64,000 nucleotides of DNA from Arion vulgaris (lineage: Eukaryota; Mollusca; Gastropoda; Stylommatophora; Arionidae), in contig CM036759.1 in the NCBI GenBank assembly GCA_020796225.1, forward strand, positions 63,830,590 through 63,894,589. Direction: 5' to 3'. Both the position numbers and the translations under genes were made by a program. Every line of letters starts with the position of its first letter. The first letter of the stretch is position 1. Of the stretch, positions 37,365 through 48,668 are shown piece after piece. The notes under the pieces were generated by a model. It made no database searches and was not told the DNA's origin. It worked only from the letters and a program-made list of their open reading frames with translations.

Positions 37365-38620
37365 CAATGTTTTGATTTCCTAGAAACTGTTTACAGACAC
37401 GCAGTACTGTGTTGCCTTCCTTATACATGTGTCACAGACACGCAGTACTGTGTTGCCTTCCTTATACATGTGTCACAGACACGCAGTACTGTGTTGCCTT
37501 CCTTATACATGTGTCTTGTCTTGCAGTACTGTGTTGCCTTCCTTATACATGTGTCACAGACACGCAGTACTGTGTTGCCTTTCTTATACATGTGTCACAG
37601 ACACGCAGTACTGTGTTGCCTTCCTTATACATGTGTCACAGACACGCAGTACTGTGTTGCCTTTCTTATACATATGTCACAGACACGCAGTACTGTGTTG
37701 CCTTCCTTATACATGGGTCACAGACACGCAGTATTGTGTTGCCTTCCTTATACATGTGTCTTGTCTTGCAGTACTGTGTTGCCTTCCTTATACATGTGTC
37801 ACAGACACGCAGTACTGTGTTGCCTTCCTTATACATGTGCCACAGACACGCAGTACTGTGTTGCCTTCCTTATACATGTGCCACAGACACGCAGTACTGT
37901 GTTGCCTTCCTTATACATGTGTCTTGTCTTGCAGTACTGTGTTGCCTTCCTTATACATGTGTCTTGTCTTGCAATACTGTGTTGCCTTCCTTATACATGT
38001 GTTTTGTCTTGCAGTACTGTGTTGCCTTCCTTATACATGTGTTTTGTCTTGCAGTACTGTGTTGCCTTCCTTATACATGTGTTTTGTCTTGCAGTACTGT
38101 GTTGCCTTCCTTATACATGTGTTTTGTCTTGCAGTACTGTGTTGCCTTCCTTATACATGTGTTTTGTCTTGCAGTACTGTGTTGCCTTCCTTATACATGT
38201 GTCTTGTCTTGCAGTACTGTGTTGCCTTCCTTATACATGTGTCTTGTCTTGCAGTACTGTGTTGCCTTCCTTATACATGTGTCACAGACACGCAGTACTG
38301 TGTTGCCTTCCGTTTGCATTTCCTTATACATGTGTCACAGACACGCAGTACTGTGTTGCCTTCCGTTTGCATTCCTTATACATGTGTCACAGACACGCAG
38401 TACTGTGTTGCATTCCGTTTGCATTCCTTATACATGTGTCACAGACACGCAGTACTGTGTTGCCTTCCTTATACATGTGTCACAGACACGCAGTACTGTG
38501 TTGCCTTCCGTTTGCATTTCTTTATACATGTGTCTTGTCTTGTATTTATTCTTCTACTACATGTTTTGATGTCCTAGAAACTGTTTACAGACACGCAGTA
38601 TTGTGTTGCCTTTCGTTTGC
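37365..38620. repeat. Minisatellite in gene C intron, 40/41-bp units, about 27 copies
   Basis: Two unit types share CAGTACTGTGTTGCCTTCC and TTATACATGTG. One starts TCACAGACACG (41 bp), the other TCTTGTCTTG (40 bp). A third variant has an added GTTTGCAT. A flank of about 50 bp (from TTTTGAT.TCCTAGAAACTG) is repeated at 38565-38615, showing a larger duplication. No stop in any plus frame, so three long spurious frames run through it. Confidence 0.9.
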
Positions 38621-40108
38621 ATTTTTTAATACATGTGTCTTGTATTGTATTTATTCTTCTACTACATGTGTCTTTTCTTGTTCTTCTACTAAATGTGTCT
38701 TGTCTTGTATTTATTCTTCTACTAAATGTGTCTTGTCTTGTATTTATTCTTCTACTAAATGTGTCTTGTATTTATTCTTCTACTAAATGTGTCTTGTCTT
38801 GTATTTATTCTTCTACTAAATGTGTCTTGTCTTGTATTTATTCTTCTACTAAATGTGTCTTGTATTTATTCTTCTACTAAATGTGTCTTGTCTTGTATTT
38901 ATTCTTCTACTAAATGTGTCTTGTCTTGTATTTATTCTTCTACTAAATGTGTCTTGTCTTGTATTTATTCTTCTACTAAATGTGTCTTGTATTTATTCTT
39001 CTACTAAATGTGTCTTGTCTTGTATTTATTCTTCTACTAAATGTGTCTTGTCTTGTATTTATTCTTCTACTAAATGTGTCTTGTCTTGTATTTATTCTTC
39101 TACTAAATGTGTCTTGTCTTGTATTTATTCTTCTACTAAATGTGTCTTGTATTTATTCTTCTACTAAATGTGTCTTGTCTTGTATTTATTCTTCTACTAA
39201 ATGTGTCTTGTCTTGTATTTATTCTTCTACTAAATGTGTCTTGTCTTGTATTTATTCTTCTACTAAATGTGTCTTGTCTTGTATTTATTCTTCTACTAAA
39301 TGTGTCTTGTATTTATTCTTCTACTAAATGTGTCTTGTATTTATTCTTCTACTAAATGTGTCTTGTCTTGTATTTATTCTTCTACTAAATGTGTCTTGTA
39401 TTTATTCTTCTACTAAATGTGTCTTGTATTTATTCTTCTACTAAATGTGTCTTGTCTTGTATTTATTCTTCTACTAAATATGTCTTGTATTTATTCTTCT
39501 ACTAAATGTGTCTTGTATTTATTCTTCTACTAAATGTGTCTTGTCTTGTATTTATTCTTCTACTAAATGTGTCTTGTCTTGTATTTATTCTTCTACTAAA
39601 TGTGTCTTGTCTTGTATTTATTCTTCTACTACATGTGTCTTGTATTTATTCTTCTACTAAATATGTCTTGTATTTATTCTTCTACTAAATATGTCTTGTA
39701 TTTATTCTTCTACTAAATATGTCTTGTATTTATTCTTCTACTAAATGTGTCTTGTATTTATTCTTCTACTAAATGTGTCTTGTCTTGTATTTATTCTTCT
39801 ACTAAATGTGTCTTGTATTTATTCTTCTACTAAATGTGTCTTGTCTTGTATTTATTCTTCTACTAAATGTGTCTTGTATTTATTCTTCTACTAAATGTGT
39901 CTTGTATTTATTCTTCTACTAAATGTGTCTTGTATTTATTCTTCTACTAAATGTGTCTTGTATTTATTCTTCTACTAAATGTGTCTTGTCTTGTATTTAT
40001 TCTTCTACTAAATGTGTCTTGTCTTGTATTTATTCTTCTACTAAATGTGTCTTGTATTTATTCTTCTACTAAATGTGTCTTGTATTTATTCTTCTACTAA
40101 ATGTGTCC
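38620..40108. repeat. Minisatellite in gene C intron, 28/33-bp units, about 50 copies
   Basis: The long unit is TCTTGTCTTG plus TATTTATTCTTCTACTAAATGTG; the short unit lacks one CTTGT. They are arranged in a non-random binary order, early on LLS, LLS, LLLS, LLLLS, LLLLS, later richer in short units. The shared TCTTGTCTTG links it to the preceding array. Confidence 0.9.
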
Positions 40109-40249
40109 TATGTGTGCTACATCTCGGATATAGTGTTAATAAGCTTATGTACCCTTCCCCCACATTCATAAGACCGTTAGTTTGAAGCATGGGGAAAGGG
40201 TGGGGGGTTTGCGTACAAAACTGATTTTGATATATATGGCGGCATGAAC

Positions 40250-40335
40250 AATATGTTACCCAAGCCGGGCAGGTCAAAGTCGAGAGGTCAGACTAAATAT
40301 TGTCTCTAGATTGATGGGTTGAGACACAGCCAACT
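40250..40335 (+). mobile_element. L-A 5' untranslated fragment
   Basis: TTACCCAAGCCGGGCAGGTC and AGAGGTCAGACTAAAT match the 5' region of L-A (inverse of 17640-17740). It is one of few plus-oriented L-A pieces. Confidence 0.6.
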
Positions 40336-40687
40336 CTAGATAACTAGGCCAGACAACTGACTGAGGTATCCCTGACCTAGATCAGAGAAGGGGCTGGAAA
40401 ATATATATGTTTGATAGAACACTGCAAGCTTTTTGCAATTTTTATTCAATTCTGTGAGTCTATGGTTATTTATTGGTGAAAAATATTCATAGTATTGATA
40501 TTCCTTATTTGTAAATTTAATTTGTTGAATAATATAACTTCGATTTAGCACTGTGTGTTGATTTTAAAATGAATTCGTCTATATACAACAATACTGGAAT
40601 GCGAGGTCACGTGATGCAGTTGTGGTCTGATTTCCCATAATTCTTACCTGAGTCCGAAGGCCCATAAGTTTATAGTTGGCTCTGATT
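40326..40687. repeat. Dispersed repeat D4, copy 1
   Basis: Near identical to 55297-55655 (for example GTTTGATAGAACACTGCAAG and ATGAATTCGTCTATATACA). Class unknown. From 40690 to 40980 nothing further can be named. Confidence 0.8.
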
Positions 40688-40979
40688 GAGATCAGGGTTT
40701 ATAATTCTGTTCCGGAAAAAAAATACGATATGTACACTTCAGTAAAGAGTTGCAGTTTGGAATGTCCAGCAGACGAGACAGAATTCCACTGTCAGTATGG
40801 TAGAGTTGGCTGTGGTATGGCAGTATCTCTGACGTGAAAGAATACACCATCGGTTGCAGGGACAAGCAAGCTTGGAAAACCCTTAATAAAGTCTTTTGTG
40901 CCACTAGACATGGAAAAAAGGGGGTTAATTAAGTAAGTTATCGTAAGATACTGCAACGTAAAATATCGTCTTCAATTAT

Positions 40980-41270
40980 GGGTATGCCCAACAGTAGAAG
41001 ACTAGATGGGTTGGGCATGTGAGAAGAATGGACAATAACTGCATACCACAACAAGTGTTGTTCTGTGAACTTTTGGGGGGGAAGAGGCACACAGACAGAC
41101 AACTGCTCAGATATAAAGATGTCTAGAAGGCCTCAATGAAGAACTTTTCTATCGGACTCAATGAATAGGAAAAACTAGCTGATGACCGAGTTAATTGGAA
41201 AACAACATTACTCAAAGACGCAGAATCTTTTGAAAAGAGATTTGGGGATGAACTGAAAGGCAAGAGGGAC
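40980..41270 (+). mobile_element. LINE reverse transcriptase C-terminal fragment
   Basis: Reads in pieces as LDGLGM, then an R-M-D-N-N segment, RHTDRQLLRYKDV, and WKTTLLKDAESFEKRF: the common tail pattern H..RMDD.R.P.Q.L...L..GKR. Two frame breaks. Confidence 0.55.
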
Positions 41271-41759
41271 AAGCGCAAGCTAAGGTGTTCTTACGGTAAA
41301 ACATTTGCCAATTGACCGTCGACGTAAAGACGAAAAGCAGGCTATTTATATAGTAAGAACTCAGGGTGTTATTTGCTTCTCTGCTCGGTTGCTAGAGTAA
41401 TTTTTCTCATGCTGGACTTGTAGAAACCAACATCATCGCCCATGTGCTGAGTTGAGTACTGTAAGCTGTGCATTTTAATTTGGATTGCTTTATTTGTGTC
41501 CACGGTGGTTGTGTTGTAAAATGCATATTCAGCAAATTTTGAACGACTAGTCTTATAGTTACAGCCTTATCCAGCCCATTTTGTGCGGACTACTGGTTTT
41601 TGTCATGATGACTGTTTCTTTCAACGTGAATTGCACACTCAAGTGATGAATGGTTGGTTTCGGCACTCTTGCGACTGATAAAAAATGATCGTTAAAAGAG
41701 CAATGATTACACGAAGGAAGGGAAAGTGTGGGGGACTGAGTGTCAGCGAGACAGACTCA

Positions 41760-41935
41760 AAATATTTCCCGTAGGCCAAAATTCGGATGCTCTGTCCTAC
41801 ACGTGCATGGTACCATACACAGGTAAGGGCCTAAGAACCGGTGTGCAACGTATAGTCGTTCTTTGCAAAGAACAATTAGATATCACAATAAGAAAAATCA
41901 AATTGATCGTAAGGAACGAACACAAACAAATAACA
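41760..41935 (+). mobile_element. Retroposon D1, 3' part
   Basis: GGTGTGCAACGTATAGTCGT, TTTGCAAAGAACAATTAGA and TAAGGAACGAACACAAACA match D1 tails at 27380 and 59300. Confidence 0.6.
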
Positions 41936-41959
41936 AACACTCTGGCGATGGGCTTACTC

Positions 41960-42210
41960 ATTTAATTCGTGTGTTCGCTGCTGGCTACTGTCAAGACTTC
42001 TGTTCTCTTCACAAGTTCGCACAAAACAATGATGAGCATTCTAAGTGATTTTTCTCTGGCACAGGAATCCATTGTATTTATTTTTGTTTTTGCCACGTTG
42101 AGATATTTATTTTGTTTTTCGTTTTTCTCTTGCACTTCCATTATTAATTTTTCAATCCATGTTGGCAGTAACACTGTATCGTCAGCATTTTTTAGTTCAA
42201 TTCAGTATTA
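41960..42210 (-). mobile_element. LINE reverse transcriptase catalytic-motif fragment
   Basis: The minus strand reads ADDTVLLPTWIEKLIMEV and then NKYLNVAKTKINTM, the catalytic A-D-D and the following helix and K-T-K strand. Short and isolated. Confidence 0.6.
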
Positions 42211-42384
42211 TTGTTATCACATATAACTACGTAGTTAACCACAATTGAAATCATCATCTAGAGCTGGTCTGTGTAGGAACTTGACTTTTATGAAAGTAGG
42301 TGTAAATCCATCTTTGTTACGTGTGAGGTGTCCGGCGTCTGTCGTAGTCGTACCCAACTCGTCTGTGACATCCTTACTTACGTA

Positions 42385-42965
42385 TTCCTCTCCTCCTCTC
42401 CGCTCCACGTGGAGCATAAGGCATCAACAGTTGTTCGCCACTTTTCTTGGTCTCTGTTTTCTTTATGGTCTCCCAGGGTAGTCGAGCACTCTTCAGTTAC
42501 TCTAGAAGATTTCGTCTCCAGGTCTGTTTAGGGTGTCTTCTTTTTCGTTTTTCTTGCGGGTTCCACTCAAGTGCTTGTTTAGTGACACTCGACTGTGTCT
42601 TCCGTAGGGTATGCACGATCCATCGCCATTTTCTCCTCTTAACCTGGGTCATCATGGGTTCCTGTTCGGTTCTTATCCCACAGGTCTGTGTTTGCAAGTC
42701 TATCATACCATCTCAGTCTGAGAATCCGCCGAAAACAAGTTAGTTTTGAACAATTTGTTTTTTTGGTTTCTGTAACTGCGTTCTTTTTTAAATTGATGGG
42801 TAGTTAGTCCATTGCACAACCCTCAACCTGGAGGACAAGGGGGCCACATTTAGTCTGACCTCTCTCCTTTGACCTGTCCGGCTTGAGTAACCCTACTGGT
42901 ATAGCTCTTCGGGTCATTGGGGTACGAAACTCCCCTCCCCACCACTATAAGATAGTGACCTCATG
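42385..42965 (-). mobile_element. Internally deleted L-A derivative
   Basis: 42385-42735 is the 3' end of L-A, still coding for RTEQEPMMTQVKRRKWRWI. From about 42736 it jumps to the L-A 5' region (AAGTTAGTTTTGAACAATTT, equal to about 17588 in the full copy). About 2.6 kb is missing between. Confidence 0.8.
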
Positions 42966-43289
42966 GCATGACCGACTCTATAATAGAGAAGATCGTGCAC
43001 ATGATGTGCGGGCGGGGGCTGCACATATTTTCTCATTAGTCATCATCTACCTCGTCTGCCTGATGTCATGGCCTCCAGAAGGATCTTGGTCAAAGAATCA
43101 TGACGTTTTATATTTACAAAATATCTAATTTTTTCCCAAAGGATCTAAAAACGAAGGCCACTGATTCGAATTCTGTGTATGGCAATTTTTTTCCTGATGA
43201 CCCTAAATACTTCTTTACTGTCCATTTATTGATCACATTGATTGGTTCTTGTGCTTCCCCTGGTGTTTTTAGAACTCCTTATTCTCATA

Positions 43290-43365
43290 GACGAAGGTTT
43301 GACTTCATTGCACCGGTTCTCCCAATATGGCTCGCTACATCTTCGCAGAAATGGTACTAGCAGAG
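43290..43365 (+). repeat. Single-copy relative of the 2336-2665 minisatellite unit
   Basis: GACTTCATTGCACC, ATATGGCTCG and GCAGAAATGG correspond to the left flank, unit and right flank of the 2.3-kb array (GACTTCATTGCACC ... GCAAAAATGG). Confidence 0.5.
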
Positions 43366-43460
43366 GGAGACGATGTTGGATGGTCTGACATTATGGTTCG
43401 ACAGTAGATCGACCTCAGAACTGATTAACATTCACTCATACATGCATTCTCAGCGACTCT
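43366..43460 (+). mobile_element. LINE L-B tail fragment
   Basis: GATGTTGGATGGTCTGACAT and GATCGACCTCAGAACTGATTA are from the L-B C-terminal tail. Confidence 0.5.
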
Positions 43461-43479
43461 ATGAGAATGATACAGAAGA

Positions 43480-43815
43480 TCAAGGTTATGTACGAATGCA
43501 GTGGATGCAATTAATACAAAATGCGACAGGCCAGACACTCACCTTCATCTTTGTCCAAGATAATTCAAGGGCAATGAGAGAGCAGTTGCACTGGCAAGCA
43601 ATGTTGCGATAGAGAATAGACATCCTATCGACACAATCTACATCATTCAACGCTCTAAGAGAATACCTACGCTCTGAAGATTACAACGAAGATGTTAACG
43701 GGTATTCTCTATCTCGGCTACACAAGTTAAGCACACCGATAAGTGCGGCAAGACGGGAAAACTACGAGAGAAACCCCAGTAGATACACCAACCAACATAG
43801 AACGGTAGTTGCTAT
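43480..43815 (+). mobile_element. LINE L-G RNase H fragment
   Basis: QTLTFIFVQDNSRAMREQL stands for the TFIFVPGH..V.GNE region, then SRLHKL and NPSRYTNQHRT, matching NQHRTGVLG at 47390 and 60172. Confidence 0.55.
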
Positions 43816-44930
43816 AGTATCATCATCATCAGGTGCCGTCTCCACATCGAAGGTTGGCTGCAATGAATCTCCAGCATCCTCTGTCTTTCGCCTTGGTGTT
43901 GCACACTGCCAGACTGTAACCTGTCCATTTCTTAAAGTTTCCCTCCCACTTATCTCTCGGTCTTCCTCTTGCTCTTCCCCCTCAACTTTCCCTCTAGTAA
44001 ATGTTTTATTATGGTGTCATGCATTTTTATGTGCCCAAAATACTTTACTTGTCTGAATTTTATTTCTCTTAATAATTGTTTCTTCATGCCTAGTTTTCCT
44101 AAAACTTGTTTATTTGTCTGTTTTTCTGTCCATGAAACTCTGCTTATTCTTCTATATATCCACATCTCAAATGCATCAATTCTGTCTTCTAACTGCTTGT
44201 TCATTGTCCATGTTTCCGAGCCATACATTAATATAGGATATATATAGCATTTGATCATTCTAATTTTTAGCCTGTTTGTGATTTGTTTGGATGTCAGTAA
44301 CTTTCTCATACTATTGAAATTATCCTTGGCCATTCCTATTCTCTTTTAATTTATGTTATACATCTGCCATCATCTGTTATCATCTGACCGAGATAGGAGT
44401 AGCTTTTTACTTGGTGTAGTAATTCTCCATGTATTTTTATATTCATTTTAGGTTTTTCCATTTCCTTGTTGATTACCATAGTTTTTGTTTTCTGTATGTT
44501 AATGTCTAATCCATATTCCTTGCTAGTTCTGTCCAATTGGTCCACTAATTCTTGTAGATCTTGTTCATTTTCTGCTACCAATACTGTGTCATCTGCATAT
44601 CTTAAGTTATTTATTATTTTTCCATTGATCTTGAGTCCTGGCATTCCTCTAGTTGTTTGAAGATTTTCTGTGTAGATGTTAAATAGGCTTGGTGACAGTA
44701 TGCATCCTTGTCTCACTCCTCTCTTTATGTCTATGTATGGAGAGTAGCTATTTTCATATTTTATTATTGCTGTCTGTTCCCAGTATATGTTACTTATTAG
44801 TCTGATATCATCCCCATCTAGGCCTATTTCTTGTAGACATATGATTAGCTTTTCATGTTGGACTTTGTCAAAAGCTTTGCTATAATCGATGAAACATATA
44901 TATACAAAATATATATACAAAAGCTATAGT
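43815..44930 (-). mobile_element. LINE L-B: reverse transcriptase with intact YADD
   Basis: Minus strand 44920-44354 is uninterrupted: CFIDYSKAFDKVQHEKL, RGVRQGCILSPSLFN, LRYADDTVLVAENEQDLQEL, INIQKTKTMVI and VKSYSYLGQMITDDGRC. A frame change near 44350 leads to the C-terminal part 44333-43950 (LMYGSETWTMNKQLEDRIDAF, QVKYFGHIKMHD). The end carries CATCGAAGGTTGGCTGCAAT and a CATCATCATC tail. The endonuclease and N-terminal fingers are missing. Confidence 0.85.
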
Positions 44931-44949
44931 ATAAACATACTGAAATGCA

Positions 44950-45085
44950 TGCTTATGAGGAGATGGGAGCAATTATAGACATGTCCGATGAAGATGATCA
45001 TCAAATAAACTGATTAACTGCACCAGGGAGAGATTTTTGTAGGACCATGATAGCCTGCGTCGGCAGACATGTCACTTGATTGACT
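44950..45085 (+). mobile_element. LINE L-B terminal fragment
   Basis: GTAGGACCATGATAGCCTGC and GGCAGACATGTCACTTGAT match the last codons and end of L-B copies. From 45090 to 46115 only a doubtful L-G-like piece at about 45170-45350 is seen; the rest is unclassified. Confidence 0.45.
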
Positions 45086-46119
45086 CAGATAGAAGCTATC
45101 TTTTCCCTGTTCTTCTTCTTTGTGTTCGGTTTCGTATGCTCATCTAAACCATGAGATGGGTTGCCTTCATGAAGCTGCATGTCAGTTGTTGTTCCTCGAG
45201 AGTTCCCCATAGCTTGCTCTGTAAGCTTCTTTCATGAGGCCATGTTTCGTTTCATTGGTATATGTATGATGGACATGACTGCAGGATGTGCTCTGGAGTC
45301 TATGTTTCTGTCTGGCATGCACACTGTGCAGTCTGAGCAGGCTTTATTCTGTGCATGCCTTGTTCAAAACAAAAACAAATTATAACAGTATCAATCGTTT
45401 ATCCAGTAGCGCGACAGTATGTATGACTATTCGTCATTGTTTGTGAACTCCCTACTGTCTGCCATATTTGTTGTCTTGCTTTGGATTATTCACTGTACTA
45501 TTATTACTTAGCAAGTTCAATGTCACTATTTTCATTCTCAGCAAGTTTTTCGTTTCCGGATACACAACTTTGACCTTTACAAAGTTGCAAAACTCGGTCA
45601 ATTTTTCACCCGGCACTTCAAAAAAAACATTAACACGCAGACTATTTTGTTTGCGGTGCAATGTTATTCATCATCGTGTCCTGGTTTTTGTTACACAGCT
45701 AGCTCAAATTAATAATAATTATACAACTATATATATAGAATCGACCTTAGCCATTGACAACAAGGTCTTGATATTTTGAAGGTTTCTGGCTAACGAGCAA
45801 AACTAGACCACGGCCAAACGGAACAGCTTGGCAGCGCCAGATTGTAATTAAAAAATAGTACGCCTAGTTTGAGATATAGTTTACATATTATATATACAGA
45901 TATGTTTACTTCGCATTTGAAACCAGGTTTATTATTAACTAAGTGCATCTTAAACGCAATCTGGCATATGAATATCTAACCTTATCTAACTAATATTGTG
46001 GATATTGTGCACTCACATTATCTAAGTTTAGTCCTTGAAGTTTTATACTGCTGGCTTGAAGTTTTGTTCGTTTGTTTGTTATGTGGGGGATTATATCATC
46101 TTTAAGCCGAGGCATGTCG

Positions 46120-46505
46120 TTTTCATTATCATCATCACATAGCTTGTCCTGAGCAGAACTTGGCCACCCTAACAGTCCTCCGGAATTTCTCTCTCTCATA
46201 GGCCAGATCTATCTCATAGGCCTCTGCAGCCGTCATGGTCAAACCATCAGTTACATCCTGAATCCATCTTCTCCGTCTTCTTCTTCTTCTTCTTCTCATC
46301 GCTGGTATGCCTCCTTTCATGATGATCTTCTCCAGCCCTTCATGTCTTTTTATATGTTCAAAATATCTCAATTTTCTCTTTCTTATTTGTAGCATCATCC
46401 AGTTTTCTTTGATTTTGAGTTCTTTCTGGATAAATCTATTTGTTTTCTTGTCTGTCCAAGATGTACGGATAACTCTTCTGCAACACTTATATTTGAAAGC
46501 ACATA
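46120..46505 (-). mobile_element. LINE L-C reverse transcriptase C-terminal tail
   Basis: Minus strand: LQIRKRKLRYFEHIKRHEG, then an arginine run expanded from RRRGRPRRRWIQDV by extra TCT triplets, then EKFRRTVRVAKFCSGQAM. Ends in ATGATGATGA. Confidence 0.75.
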
Positions 46506-46869
46506 TAAGTCGTTTGAAACCTAAGGAATAACCTTGTTTTAGTTATATCAGAGCGGGCAAGCCAACACACATGGAAAATAACAAGTAACTCCTTTCGGAG
46601 AATTCAAGTTGAACAACATTCTTGTATACGTTTATAAGAATCGTGTAATCCAGTGGGAGACCCGAAGCAAAACAGTATGTCTATTTTTAGATCTATATAG
46701 TATCACATCCACCTTTAGACATTCTTCCGGTGGTTTTAAATCAGTGGTTCACAGCCTGGTGTCAGTGGGACCCCAATGGCGAGCGAAATATTGTGTTGGT
46801 TGACCTCTTCTAGTTCTATGATCTGGTAGTTAGTAATTAGATCATAAAACATGCTTCTACTAGGTCCAC

Positions 46870-47015
46870 GTTTTCACCAGGTTTAGATGACAGTCCTCTA
46901 ACGTTCTGGGCGGTACTACGGAGCTCGTGCACTGCAGCTGAGATCGTCCTGTGTAAGAAAGAGATCGGATCACACATGGTTAGTCACCGAAGTGTAATGA
47001 TGATGGTTCTATCGA
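46870..47015 (+). mobile_element. SINE S1, 3' part
   Basis: CTACGGAGCTCGTGCACTGC and GAAGTGTAATGATGATGG match the 3' half of S1. Confidence 0.65.
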
Positions 47016-47029
47016 ACAAAGTGACAACA

Positions 47030-47340
47030 TGTACCAGGGTCAGTGAGCTGCCACCGATCAAGACACTACCCCACCTCCAAATGGTGGCCCTGGAAACAAA
47101 CTAAGGCTTAGTAGCCTAGCAAAGTTGGCGGGCATCGAGGGAGAGCTACCAAGCAGTAAGGTAGTAGTGTGGATGCAATCATGAATGCTAGAGGATCTAT
47201 TCGCAATATAGACAAGCAGAATTATAGACAGACTGCATCCACACGGATCTCCTGGTCGACGTCCAACAATACATGCCTTTTACAAATGTAGTACAAGTGA
47301 CCGCTGAACGGAGCAAAGCCGTAAATGTCAACTCCCAGCA
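47030..47340 (+). repeat. Diverged copy of the D3 5' portion
   Basis: Collinear with 22015-22330: ACC..CCTCCAAATGGTGGCC, GACGTCCAACAATA and CAAAGCC.T. The rest of D3 is absent. Confidence 0.5.
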
Positions 47341-47389
47341 CTTAAAGTCAGCTGTCATACCAGTTGCCAGTTCTAGGCAAGTCCCTGTG

Positions 47390-47960
47390 ACAGTCTAAGA
47401 TCAGTTATATGAGGATTATCATTACAGCACTCCAGACACGTCCATGGGTGCTCCAATCTCCGCCTCAACGAATCCAACAGCGTCCGGCAGCCCAACACGC
47501 CAGTTCGATGTTGATTAATCAATCGTTTTGCATATTTGGTATGTCGTTCTTTTTGGGCTGCACAAATATCAACACCCATACCTCTCAATCTGGTCAGCTA
47601 GTGGGATTCATAACCATGAAACTCCTCTGATTGGGAAGACCCTCTCAATGCGTTAAGATTGTCATTTTAATCCATTGCAGATCCCTCTGATATTGTAGCC
47701 ATGCCAGCTAATCTATCAGCACATTCATTACTCCTGACTCCTGCGTGCCTATGGACACAAGTGAAGGTGATTTCTCTGACCCCTGTCTGTACCAACACCT
47801 CCAACTAGTTTTGTCTCACCATTCCTGATTCGACTTTACGAATCATGCTCATTGAGTCACTAAGATATGCTGACTGTGTCGCGTCGACACAAGGGAAGAC
47901 TGCAATTAACTCTTGTACTAGAGGACAAGCCCAGGTTACGGGGTTGGTGAAGTTGTCCTA
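47390..47960 (-). mobile_element. LINE L-G RNase H and tail fragment
   Basis: Minus strand: an ITFTCVH.HAGVRSNECADRL-type RNase H end near 47760-47700, then ERHTKYAKRLINQHRTGVLG at 47550-47490. Same family as 60140-60600. Confidence 0.65.
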
Positions 47961-48146
47961 GTGCAAAATGAAAAGTTGTGTTTTAGAGTCTAACAAAAAT
48001 TTCCACACTGGAAGAACCCGGGCTGGTTATATTGACTGTGCGCAAAGACACACGTTGCTTTCTTGAGGCTGTCCTCCCGGGGAACTTGGGTGAATGATGT
48101 AAGCGGAGTTCAAATAATAAAAGTTGCGTCCTAGCGCACGATGAAT

Positions 48147-48272
48147 ATGACCGCACTGACTGCCTATGCTCAACCGTAGACCAATGTTTCTGCTTCTTTG
48201 GAAGATTAAATGACCGCACTGACTGCCTATGCTCAACCGTAGACCAATGTTTCTGCTTCTTTGGAAGATTAA
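48147..48272. repeat. 63-bp tandem duplication
   Basis: Two exact units starting ATGACCGCACTGACTGCCTA. The surrounding 47960-49170 contains no recognised gene. Confidence 0.95.
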
Positions 48273-48374
48273 AAAAATACAAAATAGAAACTTCAAATTG
48301 CCTGGTGACGACAAAACGAGACATATTCCAGCTTGGTTAAGAATGTTCCTAAGCCGCAACGACATCAACAGTCA

Positions 48375-48668
48375 GAAAGTGGTAAGCATGAACCCACTTC
48401 TTGGGGTAGATCATATCTCATGGTGCACAAATAAGCTAAAGATGATCGAAAGTGGCAAGCATGAACCCACTTCTTGGGGTAGATCATATCTCATGGTGCA
48501 CAAATAAGCTAAAGATGATCAAAAGTGGCAAGCATGAACCCACTTCTTGGGGTAGATCATATCTCATGGTGCACAAATAAGCTAAAGATGATCAAAAGTG
48601 GCAAGAATGAACCCACTTCTTGGGGTAGATCATATCTCATGGTGCACAAATAAACTAAAGATGATCGA
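48375..48668. repeat. Minisatellite, 73-bp unit, 4 copies
   Basis: The unit contains AAGCATGAACCCACTTCTTG and GATCATATCTCATGGTGCAC; copies differ at one or two positions. Confidence 0.95.

Noticed and set aside
37348..38786. Long open frame continuing from the MAB21-like exon through the repeats (and parallel 380-codon frames)
   Set aside because: A strong donor (GTGGGT) ends the exon at 37347; the rest is a 40/41-bp minisatellite whose units lack stops in all plus frames, so the open frames are a by-product.
45452..45661. Minus-strand frame with coding-like look (VFFEVPGEKLTEFCNFVKVK)
   Set aside because: It lacks an ATG, and I could not find flanking splice sites or a related exon; it may be an orphan exon but cannot be supported.
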